Source of the DNA: Spirulina sp. CCY15215
Lineage (GTDB): Bacteria; Cyanobacteriota; Cyanobacteriia; Cyanobacteriales; Spirulinaceae
Assembly: GCF_016888125.1 (NCBI RefSeq)
Contig: NZ_JACSWA010000461.1
Coordinates: 1 to 35,713 of the forward strand
Direction of reading: 5' to 3'
DNA: 35,713 bases
Shown: piece after piece, positions 23,005 to 32,212 of the stretch
How the letters are laid out: the number at the start of each line of letters is the position of its first letter
Position numbering within the stretch: the stretch's first letter is position 1
Notes under the pieces: generated by a model
What the model saw: only the letters and a program-made list of their open reading frames with translations
Databases searched by the model: none
Told to the model about the DNA's origin: nothing
Program-made: the position numbers and the translations under genes

Positions 23005-24843
23005 TTAATCTAACTCAAATTCATCTCGCCAAGACTCATCTTTTTGCCATTCAGGTTGGTCAGGTTTTGACAGTAAGAAGTTTTCCAAAACTAAATAGTC
23101 CATTTCTGTTCGCATGAAACAGCGATAGGCATCTTCAGGAGTACAAACAATGGGTTCTCCGCGAACATTGAAGGATGTATTCACCAAAACACCGCACCCG
23201 GTTTTTGCTTCAAAATGACTGAGAAGATCATAATAGCGAGGATTGGTTTCTTTGTGTACGGTTTGCACTCTTGCAGAATAGTCTACATGAGTAATAGCGG
23301 GAAGGGTAGAACGAGAAATTTTTAACTTTTCAATTCCGAATAATTGCTGTTGTTCTTCCGTCATGGGAGAATGTAATTCTGCTTGTAGAGGAGCCACTAA
23401 TAACATATAAGGACTCTGGCGATCTAAGGCAAAATAATCAGAAACTCGTTCTGCTAAAACTGAGGGGGCAAAAGGACGAAAAGACTCGCGATATTTAATT
23501 TTTAAATTCATGGTAGATTGCATTTCTGTATTACGAGGATCGCCAATAATAGAGCGATTTCCGAGGGCGCGGGGACCGAATTCCATGCGACATTGAAACC
23601 AACCGACTACATTTCCCTTATCTAAAATTTCTGCCAATTCTGGCATTAATTTTTCGTCTTCAAGATGTTGATATTTTGCCCCAATATCATCAAGATACTG
23701 GCGAATTTCCTTGTTATTAAAACGCGGTCCCAAATAAGTTCCTTGCATCATATCTGTGGTGGACACTTGGCGGGGGCGATCGCAATACTGATACCAAATC
23801 GCCAAAGCTGCCCCAATTGCCCCTCCTGCGTCCCCTGCGGCGGGTTGAATCCAAATATCCCGAAAAGGTCCTTCCCGCAATAAACGCCCGTTAGCGACGC
23901 AATTTAGGGCAACTCCACCCGCCAAACAAAGATACTCGGTTTGTAGTTCTTTATGTGCGGTTTGTGCCAAACGCAGGACAATTTCTTCTGTTACTTTTTG
24001 CACCGATGCGGCGATATCCATCTCCTTTTGCCCGATCTGGCTCTCTCTTTTCCGAGGAGGCGCACCAAAGAGGCGATGGAATTTCCGGTTTGTCATGGTC
24101 AACCCAGTGGCATAGTTGAAATAGTCCATGTCTAGCCGGAATGTGCCGTCATCCTTGAGATCAATAAGATAGTCGAGGATGAGATTAGTATATTGAGGGT
24201 CGCCGTAGGGGGCGAGTCCCATGAGTTTGTATTCCCCGGAATTAACTTTAAATCCGGTATAATAAGTGAAAGCCGAGTAGAGCATTCCCAAGGAGTGAGG
24301 AAAATTTATCTCCCATTGGGGAACGAGTTGATTATTTTCTCCCAACCAAAGGGAAGTTGTCGCCCATTCTCCCACGGCATCGAGACAGAGAACGGCAGCT
24401 TTGGGGAAAGGACTGGGGAAAAAGGCTGAAGCGGCATGAGACTGGTGATGTTCGCTGAAGAGAAGAGGAGGAAGTTCTTTTACTTTACAGTCCCCGAGGC
24501 GAGCCAGTTCTTTTTTTAGGACGGTTTTGAGATAAAGTTTTTCCTGCAACCATGCAGACATGGCCGTGAGAAAAGACCGAAACCCTTTGGGTGCATAGGA
24601 GATATAGGTTTCGAGAAGGCGTTCAAAGGTAATGAAGGGTTTTTCGTAGAAGACAATATAATCGAGTTTTCTGAGGGGAATAGCGGCGGTTTGCAAACAG
24701 TAGGCGATCGCCTTCCCTGGAAATCTAGCATCGTGTTTTTGGCGCGAAAATCGTTCTTCTTGGGCGGCGGCGAGGATTTGACCTTCACGGATGAGGGCGG
24801 CGGCGCTATCGTGGTAATAGGCAGAGATTCCGAGGATGTGCAT
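23005..24843 (-). CDS. NodU/CmcH/SxtI-type O-carbamoyltransferase
   Basis: Transfers a carbamoyl group from carbamoyl phosphate, through carbamoyl-adenylate, to a hydroxyl of an acceptor. The 612 residues show the N-terminal Kae1-like ATPase domain starting MHILGISAYYHDSAAALI, with the metal-binding EHHQSHAASAF (H133/H136) and CLDAVGEWAT, and AGGVALNCVANG. The YrdC-like C-terminal domain has GWFQCRMEFGPRALGNRSI, then TSFNVRGEPIVCTPEDAYRCF. Length is normal. It is the first of a leftward set with the phytochelatin synthase-like, SxtJ, DUF5989 and SGNH genes. The acceptor is unknown; cell-envelope glycan is the best guess given the neighbours, a small metabolite the alternative. Confidence 0.94.
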   Translation of the reverse strand: MHILGISAYYHDSAAALIREGQILAAAQEERFSRQKHDARFPGKAIAYCLQTAAIPLRKLDYIVFYEKPFITFERLLETYISYAPKGFRSFLTAMSAWLQEKLYLKTVLKKELARLGDCKVKELPPLLFSEHHQSHAASAFFPSPFPKAAVLCLDAVGEWATTSLWLGENNQLVPQWEINFPHSLGMLYSAFTYYTGFKVNSGEYKLMGLAPYGDPQYTNLILDYLIDLKDDGTFRLDMDYFNYATGLTMTNRKFHRLFGAPPRKRESQIGQKEMDIAASVQKVTEEIVLRLAQTAHKELQTEYLCLAGGVALNCVANGRLLREGPFRDIWIQPAAGDAGGAIGAALAIWYQYCDRPRQVSTTDMMQGTYLGPRFNNKEIRQYLDDIGAKYQHLEDEKLMPELAEILDKGNVVGWFQCRMEFGPRALGNRSIIGDPRNTEMQSTMNLKIKYRESFRPFAPSVLAERVSDYFALDRQSPYMLLVAPLQAELHSPMTEEQQQLFGIEKLKISRSTLPAITHVDYSARVQTVHKETNPRYYDLLSHFEAKTGCGVLVNTSFNVRGEPIVCTPEDAYRCFMRTEMDYLVLENFLLSKPDQPEWQKDESWRDEFELD

Positions 24844-24957
24844 CTGGCGATCGCAAAAGGCTAATTGACTTAATATCCTAGCAGCTACAGTTTAAGTTGC
24901 GATCGCTTTGTTTTTCTCAACAATTTCAATGATTTTTCCATGATAGATTTACTTGGA

Positions 24958-25959
24958 TTAATCGGTAGAGTTGGGGGAAGACTTGACTAAGTGAGAAAGA
25001 GTAACATCAAATATCACTGTAAAAGGTTGTCCCATTTCATCTTGGAGGAGTTTTTCTGCCTCTCGAACTTCCTCGGGACGGATATCCTCTCGAACTTGAA
25101 CGGTTAAAGTAATGGAAGGCGGATTTGTTTTCCAGTCCACTTGCGATCGCGTTAATTTAATATCCGGTCGGTTTAGAAAAGCATCGCTAACGAGAATGCG
25201 TTTGAGGGATTTATTGGCACGGGTTTTCCCCGACAATTGCCAAAAGCTAATACCCAGAGGAATCGCAAGAAGCAGAAAGAGAAAAATTGATACTCCCCAA
25301 GAAAGAGTGCGACTGAGTTCGCTATTATGAGCATAGCCGGTTATCACATAAACCCCTAAGCAAGCTAAATTGATTCCTATGAGATTAGTGATGTAGAGTA
25401 ACATTGCTCCACTAGAAGCTGATATATCTCCTTGAGAGAGAGAAAGACCGACAACACAAAGAGGAGGCATAAGAGCAACAGAAATCGCTACTCCAGGAAT
25501 CGTATCGCCAATAGAGGGACGAATTTTGGCGTAACCCCCTACAGCCCCCGCTACAACAGCAATAGAAAGATCGATAAGAGTGGGTTGAGTTCGAGAGATT
25601 ACTTCTGAACCAAACTCGGGTAAACCCACGATATCCCCCACCATCCAAGAAATAAAAAGAGAGAGAATTGTACCGAAAATGATAGCTAGAGAACTAACTC
25701 GCAAAAGTTCGAGATCGCCTTCTAAAGTGGCAAAGGAAAAACCCCGAATCGGTAACATAAGAGGGGCAACAATCATCGCACCGATAATGACTGCGGTACT
25801 ATTAATTAATAATCCCAATGTCGCAATCAGACAAGAAGCAACAATGAGAACAAGATAATGTTGCGTTAATTTAGATTCTTCGAGAAGAGATTGTCGCAGT
25901 TTGAGAATAGGAATTGCACCCAAACCATTTTTTTTAATCGTTTGCCAAATTTTTTGCAT
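24958..25959 (-). CDS. DUF389 family membrane protein
   Basis: The 333-residue product has five to six membrane segments between about 35 and 245, with the family signature INSTAVIIGAMIVAPLMLPIRG (about 52-73) and a second conserved block, PGVAISVALMPPLCVVGL. A soluble C-terminal domain follows (about 265-330). The DUF389 (TIGR00341) family is widespread in cyanobacteria and marine bacteria; its substrate is unknown, transport being assumed. It lies 114 bases upstream of the carbamoyltransferase and 59 bases after the cyclic-nucleotide-binding gene, all on the same strand, but the link may be only positional. Confidence 0.88.
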   Translation of the reverse strand: MQKIWQTIKKNGLGAIPILKLRQSLLEESKLTQHYLVLIVASCLIATLGLLINSTAVIIGAMIVAPLMLPIRGFSFATLEGDLELLRVSSLAIIFGTILSLFISWMVGDIVGLPEFGSEVISRTQPTLIDLSIAVVAGAVGGYAKIRPSIGDTIPGVAISVALMPPLCVVGLSLSQGDISASSGAMLLYITNLIGINLACLGVYVITGYAHNSELSRTLSWGVSIFLFLLLAIPLGISFWQLSGKTRANKSLKRILVSDAFLNRPDIKLTRSQVDWKTNPPSITLTVQVREDIRPEEVREAEKLLQDEMGQPFTVIFDVTLSHLVKSSPNSTD

Positions 25960-26018
25960 TTTTTTATAGAGAGATTAGCGATCGCCCCAAATTAAGAAAT
26001 GAGTTCTCATCTCTCGAT

Positions 26019-26876
26019 CTAAAAATCGCGATTATGTTCGTAATCCCAACATTGTTCTTCAATCCAATAGCTGCCTCTTTTTTCACAAGTATCAGCATCA
26101 TCAATATAAGGAATAATAGCAGGAAAAGAGCGATCTTGCGATAATTCAGGGGTTGCTCGATAATAAGAGCCTAATAAATAAGCACCGATCAAAGCCATAA
26201 ATCCTCCCACCGCCATTAATACCATAAATTGCGCTCCTTTGCGAGCAGTTTTAGCTTGTTGGATTTCCGAATTTAGATTCAAGAGTTGTTTTTTGATTTT
26301 AAGATTATTATGTCTTAAATGTTCGGCCCGTTTGAGTAATGTCACCCGCAACTGTTCGAGTTCTTGTTGAGAAGAAGAATTGCGTAACTTTTCAATGGAG
26401 TCTAATAAAGAATCATTTTGCTGCAAAAGATTAAAGACTTCATCGGTGAGTAACTGCATTCGGTTGCCAATTGCTCGGGCAATATGAATGGATAATTTGC
26501 CCCCGATACTGCTACCATCAGACATTAATTTCTCAAAGGACGATCGCGCGATCGCAAAGGTTAGCATTACCGTTTTTGCGCGAATAGTACAACTACGAGG
26601 GGTTTTCATAATCACCCCTAATTCCCCCAAAACATCCCCTCGTCCTACATCGCGAATATGTTTGCTAGAACCGTCCTCGGACTCTTTCAGGATTTCTGCT
26701 TCTCCGTGTAACAGAACCAGGATAGAATCACTGTCGTCTCCTTGACGCATTAAAATATCATTGTCTTTAAAGTTAACCAATGTTCCCGCTTCTCGGAGTT
26801 GGCCAACTTCCTCTAAAGACAGATTTTTGCCGATATCGGTTTGTTTGAGGATTTCGTATAATTCTTCTACATACAT
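26019..26876 (-). CDS. Cyclic-nucleotide-binding membrane protein
   Basis: The 285-residue product has a cNMP-binding (Crp-type) domain at about 14-130. The phosphate-binding cassette is visible as GELGVIMKTPRSCTI with E85 and R94, so nucleotide binding is plausible. A long charged coiled coil follows (about 145-212), one membrane helix (about 215-237) and a short end with two cysteines (C264, C276). There is no helix-turn-helix, so it is not a transcription factor of the Crp kind; it looks like a nucleotide-sensing, membrane-tethered, possibly oligomeric protein. It starts 83 bases after recG's stop and lies upstream of the DUF389 gene. The start ATG has AGAAGG 11 bases before it. Function unknown. 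Confidence 0.85.
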   Translation of the reverse strand: MYVEELYEILKQTDIGKNLSLEEVGQLREAGTLVNFKDNDILMRQGDDSDSILVLLHGEAEILKESEDGSSKHIRDVGRGDVLGELGVIMKTPRSCTIRAKTVMLTFAIARSSFEKLMSDGSSIGGKLSIHIARAIGNRMQLLTDEVFNLLQQNDSLLDSIEKLRNSSSQQELEQLRVTLLKRAEHLRHNNLKIKKQLLNLNSEIQQAKTARKGAQFMVLMAVGGFMALIGAYLLGSYYRATPELSQDRSFPAIIPYIDDADTCEKRGSYWIEEQCWDYEHNRDF

Positions 26877-26959
26877 CGTTTTTGGCCTTCTGCACTAAGA
26901 TTATGCTCTAGCTTGGCAAATTTTTGTAAATTTTACAATAGAAAATCATTAATATAACT

Positions 26960-29434
26960 TTATGTTAAAATCGTCCCCCCCATCATTTTTTGATAGCGTG
27001 CCTCTAACTCTTTTTTGAGTGAAGACATTCCCCCCAAATTTCCATCAGCTAGAATGATTTTTTCCGCAGCATCTCTCGCTAATACTAAAACCTCCTGATC
27101 TTCCACCAAACTCGCCAAAGCAAAGTCTGCCAAACCCGATTGTTTTGTCCCCAAAACTTGCCCAGGACCTCGAAAACGCAAATCCATTTCTGAGATAAAA
27201 AATCCATCTTGAGACTGTTCCAAAACACTCAAACGCTGGCGAGAATCGGGACTCTTACTGCTACTCATTAAAAAACAATAGGACTGATGCGAACCTCGTC
27301 CCACTCGTCCTCTTAACTGGTGTAATTGAGAGAGTCCAAATCGTTCGGCATTTTCAATTAAAATAATAGTTGCATTAGGAATATCTACTCCTACTTCAAT
27401 CACGGTTGTGGAAACAATAATCTGTATTTCATTTTCTCTAAATTGACTTAAAACTTCATCTTTATCTGCCGAACTCATGCGACCGTGTAATAGTCCCACC
27501 TTAAAATCGGGAAAAATCTTTTCTTGTAAATGTTTGCTTTCCTGAATTGCCGCACGAGCATCCAATTTTTCGGATTCTTCAACCAATGGTAGAATAATAT
27601 AAGCCTGTCTTCCCTGCACAATTTCTCGGCGAATTAAATCGTAAGCCTGTTGCCTCTGTTTGCCTGCTAATGCTGTTGTTTGAATGGGTTGTCGTCCTGG
27701 GGGTAATTCATCAATTTGAGAGACATCTAAATCTCCATGTAAAGTTAAAGATAGGGTGCGAGGAATAGGAGTTGCAGTCATGGTTAAAACATGGGGAGAT
27801 TCTCCTTTTGCCAGTAGTTTTGCTCGTTGATGCACCCCAAAGCGATGTTGTTCGTCAATGACAACTAAACCTAAACGACGAAATTGTACGGGGTCTTCAA
27901 TTAAAGCATGAGTTCCCACTAATAAAGGTAATTCTCCTGTAAATAAATGACCGTGAATTTCTCTGCGCTTGCGAACTTTTGTCGAACCTGTCAGCAAATC
28001 TGTAGGTAAATAAAGTAAATTAAACCAGTTAACTAATTTTCGATAATGCTGTTCTGCTAAAACTTCCGTTGGTGCCATTAATGCTGCTTGATAACCAGAC
28101 TGAATGGCGGCTAAAATAGCAAAAACGGCAACAATTGTTTTCCCCGATCCTACATCGCCTTGTACCAAACGATTCATGGGAGATGAGGAATTTAAGTCTT
28201 GTAAAATATCGCTAATAACCCGTTTTTGAGCATTAGTTAATGTAAATGGTAACATTCCTCGAAAGCGATCTAATAGTTCTCCTTCTGGTGAAAGAATGGC
28301 ACTATTTTGCAGTTGTTTTTGTTGTTGACGACGCTGAAGAAAGCCCAGTTGTAAATAAAAGAATTCATCGAAGACTAAACGGCGACGGGCATGAGTTAAG
28401 GCTTCACGATCGCCAGGAAAATGAATATTCGCGATCGCCTCTTTTAAATCAATTAAGCCATACTGTTGTTTAATTTCCTGGGGTAAAGGATCTTCAAGGC
28501 GATCGCAGGCAGGAAGTGCCGCTAAAACTGCCCGTCTCACCACATCCGCAGAAACCCCTTCCGTGAGGGGATAAACGGGCAAAATACGCCCAATATTTGG
28601 AGATTCAATGGCAGCCCCAGGACCGTCGAGAATTTCAATTTCTGGGTTGTCTAAAGTAATGCCATATTTATTCTTTTTAACCAGTCCCGAAGCGGCGGCG
28701 ATCGCCCCTACAGGATACTGTCTTTTTTGCTGTTCTTGCCAACCTCGGTTGCTAAAACGCGGACCGTGAAAAAAGCGGTTGAGTTTAATTTGTCCCGTGC
28801 GATCGCGCAGTCGCAGATCGAAAATAGTCAGTTTTCTATTCTTAGGACTGGTGAAACAAGTACAACTTTTAATACTTCCCACAATTGTCACTGTTTCCCC
28901 TTCAACCAATTCGGTAATATTGGCTTGACGGGCATAATCAATATGATCTCTCGGATAGTAAAATAAGACATCTCGCACGGTGTTTAAATCCAAACGCACC
29001 AAAGCGGAAGCACTCCCGCGCTGTTGAATTTCTGGTAAAGATTTGAGGGGTGTATCTAGGGTTAAATCTTCACTTTTAACCTTGCTTTCTAGCTCTTTAA
29101 CCCGTAAAGATTCAGTTTTACCTTCTTTTGAGTCTAAAGGAGGAGAAACTTCTCTTGCACTCTTCTGGAGGTCTTGGAGGAGAGGGCGAGCAATATTAAT
29201 CAGAGTCTCTCTCTGGTCGCGATCGCATTCCGGATAAAGGGCAAATTCCTGCGCCATCGCCTTCCAGCGACGGCGTTGCACTGGGGTTCCTACCGTGATG
29301 GGTAACGGTTTGCGGAAATTTAGCACCATAAACTCACTAAAACGGTGCTGTTTGCCCTGGAGGTCGCCAAAACCCCTTTCCGCTTCTATCGTTAACGATT
29401 TTTTCAGTCTCTCCCAGTCTGGTAATTCAGCCAC
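26960..29434 (-). CDS. recG: ATP-dependent DNA helicase RecG
   Basis: Branch-migration helicase that reverses stalled forks and processes Holliday junctions. The 824-residue product has a cyanobacterial N-terminal extension (about 1-130), the wedge/OB-fold domain (about 140-330, YYPRDHIDYARQ) and two RecA-like helicase domains. Motif I QGDVGSGKT contains K432, the Walker B motif is VVIDEQHRFG (DEQH, typical of RecG), motif III is TMTATPIPRTL, and motif VI is QLRGRVGRG. The GTG start (29434) has GGAG upstream. Neighbouring genes on the strand are unrelated. Confidence 0.97.
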   Translation of the reverse strand: MAELPDWERLKKSLTIEAERGFGDLQGKQHRFSEFMVLNFRKPLPITVGTPVQRRRWKAMAQEFALYPECDRDQRETLINIARPLLQDLQKSAREVSPPLDSKEGKTESLRVKELESKVKSEDLTLDTPLKSLPEIQQRGSASALVRLDLNTVRDVLFYYPRDHIDYARQANITELVEGETVTIVGSIKSCTCFTSPKNRKLTIFDLRLRDRTGQIKLNRFFHGPRFSNRGWQEQQKRQYPVGAIAAASGLVKKNKYGITLDNPEIEILDGPGAAIESPNIGRILPVYPLTEGVSADVVRRAVLAALPACDRLEDPLPQEIKQQYGLIDLKEAIANIHFPGDREALTHARRRLVFDEFFYLQLGFLQRRQQQKQLQNSAILSPEGELLDRFRGMLPFTLTNAQKRVISDILQDLNSSSPMNRLVQGDVGSGKTIVAVFAILAAIQSGYQAALMAPTEVLAEQHYRKLVNWFNLLYLPTDLLTGSTKVRKRREIHGHLFTGELPLLVGTHALIEDPVQFRRLGLVVIDEQHRFGVHQRAKLLAKGESPHVLTMTATPIPRTLSLTLHGDLDVSQIDELPPGRQPIQTTALAGKQRQQAYDLIRREIVQGRQAYIILPLVEESEKLDARAAIQESKHLQEKIFPDFKVGLLHGRMSSADKDEVLSQFRENEIQIIVSTTVIEVGVDIPNATIILIENAERFGLSQLHQLRGRVGRGSHQSYCFLMSSSKSPDSRQRLSVLEQSQDGFFISEMDLRFRGPGQVLGTKQSGLADFALASLVEDQEVLVLARDAAEKIILADGNLGGMSSLKKELEARYQKMMGGTILT

Positions 29435-29503
29435 GTCCCCTTACTCCAAATTTGACCCTCTTTAATTGTACTAATGCACTACTCATTCTAGTTTAAATTT
29501 TTT

Positions 29504-30628
29504 CTAGTAAGGCGATCGCGGTCTACCAAAAGGAAAATCATAAATCACTTGAGAAAGTTCGTTCATTAATTGGCCGCGAGATTGTTCGTCATTGAGTTTT
29601 TGGGCGATCGCGATCGCATTTTCATATAAAATAACAGCCATTTCTCGCCGTCCTAAAGCGCTATGATAACGAGCATACAATGATAAACCTGCCAATTCTT
29701 GCGCTAAATTCTTTTCATTGCGTGCTAAATCAATCCACCAATCTAGAGATTGAAATGCAGCACTAAACTCATTAATTTTGCCATAAGAAATAGCCAATCC
29801 CCGTAAAGCGCGAAAGAGATTTTCCATATCTCTTCCTTCCCGAGAGTACCATCTCGCCAAACGATATTCTGCCACGGCTAGATCGTGTTGTCCCATAGCC
29901 GCATAGGCATTACCCAAATTATTAAATGTATTCGCTTGTCCCGCAAAATCTCTAAAACGACGGCGAAATATATTAGCACGTTTATAGTATTTAATCGCCG
30001 CTTCATAGCGACCCAAATAAGCCGATGCTAATCCCAAATTACTTAAACTTAAACCCTCTCCTTCCTGATAACTGATATAACGAGAAAGTTCGAGGGCTTC
30101 AGCAAAACTGGCCTCTGCACCGAGGGGATTACTATTCGTTAAAAGGATAGTTCCCAAATTATTTAAACCGTGAATCTGTCCGCGCACATCTTGTAGATCT
30201 CGGGCGATCGCCAAACGACGACGCAAAACATTTTCCGCTTCCGCATAATACCCCGCTTTGGCAAATGTCACCCCTAAATAATCATAAGTTGTGCCGATCG
30301 CCTCTGTGTCGCCAACCCTTTCGTAAAAGTCTAAGGCTTGTAACCACTGGGCGATCGCCTTATCGAATTCACCTTTTTCGTAAGACTGTCCCCCCAACCG
30401 TAACAGCAGGTCCCCCTCATTGCGATCGCTTCCCCGTTGCGTATTACCGGGACGCAGATGCAAGGGAGGTATTTGCAATTGTTCGTTAAGATTGTCTATA
30501 GATTGAGCTAGAGACTGGGCTAGGATAAGGCGATCGCGATCGGCATCTTCCCACAATTGCGCTGCTTCGACGGGTAAAGCAACACAAATTGTAGCGAACA
30601 AACCGAACAAATACCAAGGAAATTTCAC
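29504..30628 (-). CDS. Exported tetratricopeptide-repeat protein
   Basis: Protein-protein interaction scaffold of 374 residues. I chose GTG 30626-30628, which has GGGAG 8 bases upstream and gives a standard signal peptide (MKFPWYLFGLFATICVALPVEAA, about 1-23); an ATG at 30694 would add 22 residues and bury the signal. The mature part has about seven TPR units from about residue 73 to 350, with the 40-residue spacing of the TPR_12/CHAT-associated type (for example GLNNLGTILLTNSNPLGAEA and FNNLGNAYAAMGQHDLAVAEY). No enzymatic domain follows. Partner unknown. It is divergent from the yggT-type gene, sharing an intergenic region of about 137 bases. Confidence 0.85.
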   Translation of the reverse strand: MKFPWYLFGLFATICVALPVEAAQLWEDADRDRLILAQSLAQSIDNLNEQLQIPPLHLRPGNTQRGSDRNEGDLLLRLGGQSYEKGEFDKAIAQWLQALDFYERVGDTEAIGTTYDYLGVTFAKAGYYAEAENVLRRRLAIARDLQDVRGQIHGLNNLGTILLTNSNPLGAEASFAEALELSRYISYQEGEGLSLSNLGLASAYLGRYEAAIKYYKRANIFRRRFRDFAGQANTFNNLGNAYAAMGQHDLAVAEYRLARWYSREGRDMENLFRALRGLAISYGKINEFSAAFQSLDWWIDLARNEKNLAQELAGLSLYARYHSALGRREMAVILYENAIAIAQKLNDEQSRGQLMNELSQVIYDFPFGRPRSPY

Positions 30629-30717
30629 GAGGCGCACTCCCAATTGTTGGGTATACAAATTTGATGATGACACTATTTTAATGCGATACGGCATTAGCAG
30701 GCGATCTCGCGATCAAT

Positions 30718-30746
30718 GTGAAAACTTTGTAGAAGTTAGTTATAAT
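30718..30746 (+). promoter_or_regulatory. Predicted promoter of the yggT-type gene
   Basis: Perfect -10 box TATAAT (30741-30746) with GTGAAA (30718-30723) 17 bases upstream as a four-of-six -35 box. Transcription would begin near 30753, about 13 bases before the start codon. Confidence 0.5.
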
Positions 30747-30765
30747 TACATTTTGAATATATTCC

Positions 30766-31215
30766 ATGAACCAGCCTCCTAATCGAAATCAGCCAGATCC
30801 CCATCAATCAAATCATAATGAGCAGTTGGTAATTCAGCAAGCTCAAGAAGAAACTGAACGACTACGACAGGAGAATCAGCATCATAGAGTTGGCCAACGC
30901 AGGGTCTTATTTGCTCGTATCGTTAATAGTATATATTTCTTAGTTGGGCTTCTCGAAGTTCTCTTAGGAATGCGCTTATTCTTGCGAATATTTGGGGCAA
31001 ATCCTGATAATATTTTTGCTCAAACTATCTATGGGCTATCTAACCCATTTGTTGCTCCGTTTTCGACCTTATTTATAAGTCCTGTGCAAAGTACGGAAGC
31101 AACACTAGGAGAAAATATTTTTGATGTGAATCTCCTGATTGCCATGATAATCTATGCTGTTCTTTGCAGTGTGGGGGTTTGGATTATTCGCTATATCCAA
31201 GAGCAAATTGGATAG
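30766..31215 (+). CDS. YggT family membrane protein
   Basis: The 149-residue product has a polar N-terminal part (about 1-42, rich in Asn, Gln, His) and then one YggT unit: a first membrane helix (about 46-72, NSIYFLVGLLEVLLGMRLFLRIFG), the conserved NPFVAPFSTLF near 95-105, and a second helix (about 122-144). YggT/Ycf19-like proteins are linked in bacteria and plastids to membrane or division functions (CCB3 and YlmG relatives); the exact role of this single-unit form is unknown. Likely monocistronic, with a visible promoter. Confidence 0.87.
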   Translation: MNQPPNRNQPDPHQSNHNEQLVIQQAQEETERLRQENQHHRVGQRRVLFARIVNSIYFLVGLLEVLLGMRLFLRIFGANPDNIFAQTIYGLSNPFVAPFSTLFISPVQSTEATLGENIFDVNLLIAMIIYAVLCSVGVWIIRYIQEQIG

Positions 31216-31237
31216 CCAAAATTTTAGAGTAAAATCT

Positions 31238-32170
31238 TTAAAACGGGGTAATTTCTTTCGCTTCTTCAGGCAGCTTTGCTGTTTTCTGTCCTTCGCTTCT
31301 AGCTTGATAAGTAATCAAATCTAAAGGAGTCCACATTATATCAACAAAATCGGCTTTTTGTGCTAATAATTTAACAAAATTTAAAGGGATTTCTTTTAAT
31401 ATCCAACGGCTCAAACGATAAAGAGTTTTGTTGAGGTTTTGCTCTGGCATTAGTTCGACTCCATGTAGTTCGTGTAAATAGCGATTAGAACGTCCGTAGC
31501 GTCGCCATTGACTGCGTAATTCTGGTAGAGTGGAGCGATGGCGATGGCGAATAAATGCTGTTTCTATAAACTCTAATTTCCAGTCTGTTTCTCGTAGGAT
31601 TCGCCAACAAATATCCGCATCTCCTCCCGTGGTTAAATAAGGACGAAATAAGCCCACTTGTTCAAATGCTTGTTTACGAATGGCTAAATTAGCAGTTTGA
31701 CCATAAGGACAAAACGAATTGGCTAAAGTATGTTTTTGAGAAAGAGTTTCCTTGCGATCGCTATATCTTTCTAGCCAATTTGTACTCGGAAGGGCTTGTA
31801 TTTCCCCTGCAACCAAACCAATTTCAGGATTTGCAAAGGGTTTAACCAGCAATTCTAGCCATTGCGGACAAGGGCGACAGTCGGCATCGGTAAAGGCAAA
31901 AATATCGTATTTTGCGGCGCGAATTCCTGCATTTCGTGCCGCATAAGAACCTTGGACTTTTGTTTCGTTTAATGGGAGTACAAACAGTCCTTTCTGGGCA
32001 AATTCAGCCACCGCAGTTGCGAGGATTTCCCCCGTGCGATCGCTGCTATTATTATTAACCAAAATATACTCCACTTGCGACGCAGGATAAGTTTGTTCTT
32101 GCAAGCAAGTCAATAAATAGGGTAAATCTTCCGCGCCGTTGTAAATAGGGATAATAACAGAAATGTTCAT
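31238..32170 (-). CDS. Family 2 glycosyltransferase
   Basis: GT-A-fold glycosyltransferase of 310 residues, cytoplasmic or membrane-associated. Seen: N-terminal SVIIPIYNGAEDLPYLLTCL, YILVNNNSSDRTGEIL, the nucleotide-sugar/metal site FTDADCRP (D95, D97), GLVAGEIQALPS, and the acceptor-side TTGGDADICWRI with D180-region acids and RHRHRSTLPELRSQWRRYGRS. The C-terminal part lacks a clear transmembrane helix. Substrate unknown; it may build surface polysaccharide. It converges with the yggT-type gene, 22 bases between stops. Confidence 0.9.
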   Translation of the reverse strand: MNISVIIPIYNGAEDLPYLLTCLQEQTYPASQVEYILVNNNSSDRTGEILATAVAEFAQKGLFVLPLNETKVQGSYAARNAGIRAAKYDIFAFTDADCRPCPQWLELLVKPFANPEIGLVAGEIQALPSTNWLERYSDRKETLSQKHTLANSFCPYGQTANLAIRKQAFEQVGLFRPYLTTGGDADICWRILRETDWKLEFIETAFIRHRHRSTLPELRSQWRRYGRSNRYLHELHGVELMPEQNLNKTLYRLSRWILKEIPLNFVKLLAQKADFVDIMWTPLDLITYQARSEGQKTAKLPEEAKEITPF

Positions 32171-32212
32171 TTCAGGTAATAGGTAATAAATTGATGGAAT
32201 TTTAGGATTAAG

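Noticed and set aside
20336-24843. Saxitoxin biosynthesis cluster
   Set aside because: Only the carbamoyltransferase, SxtJ and SxtK-type genes are present; no polyketide-synthase-like SxtA, amidinotransferase or dioxygenase genes occur in the window.
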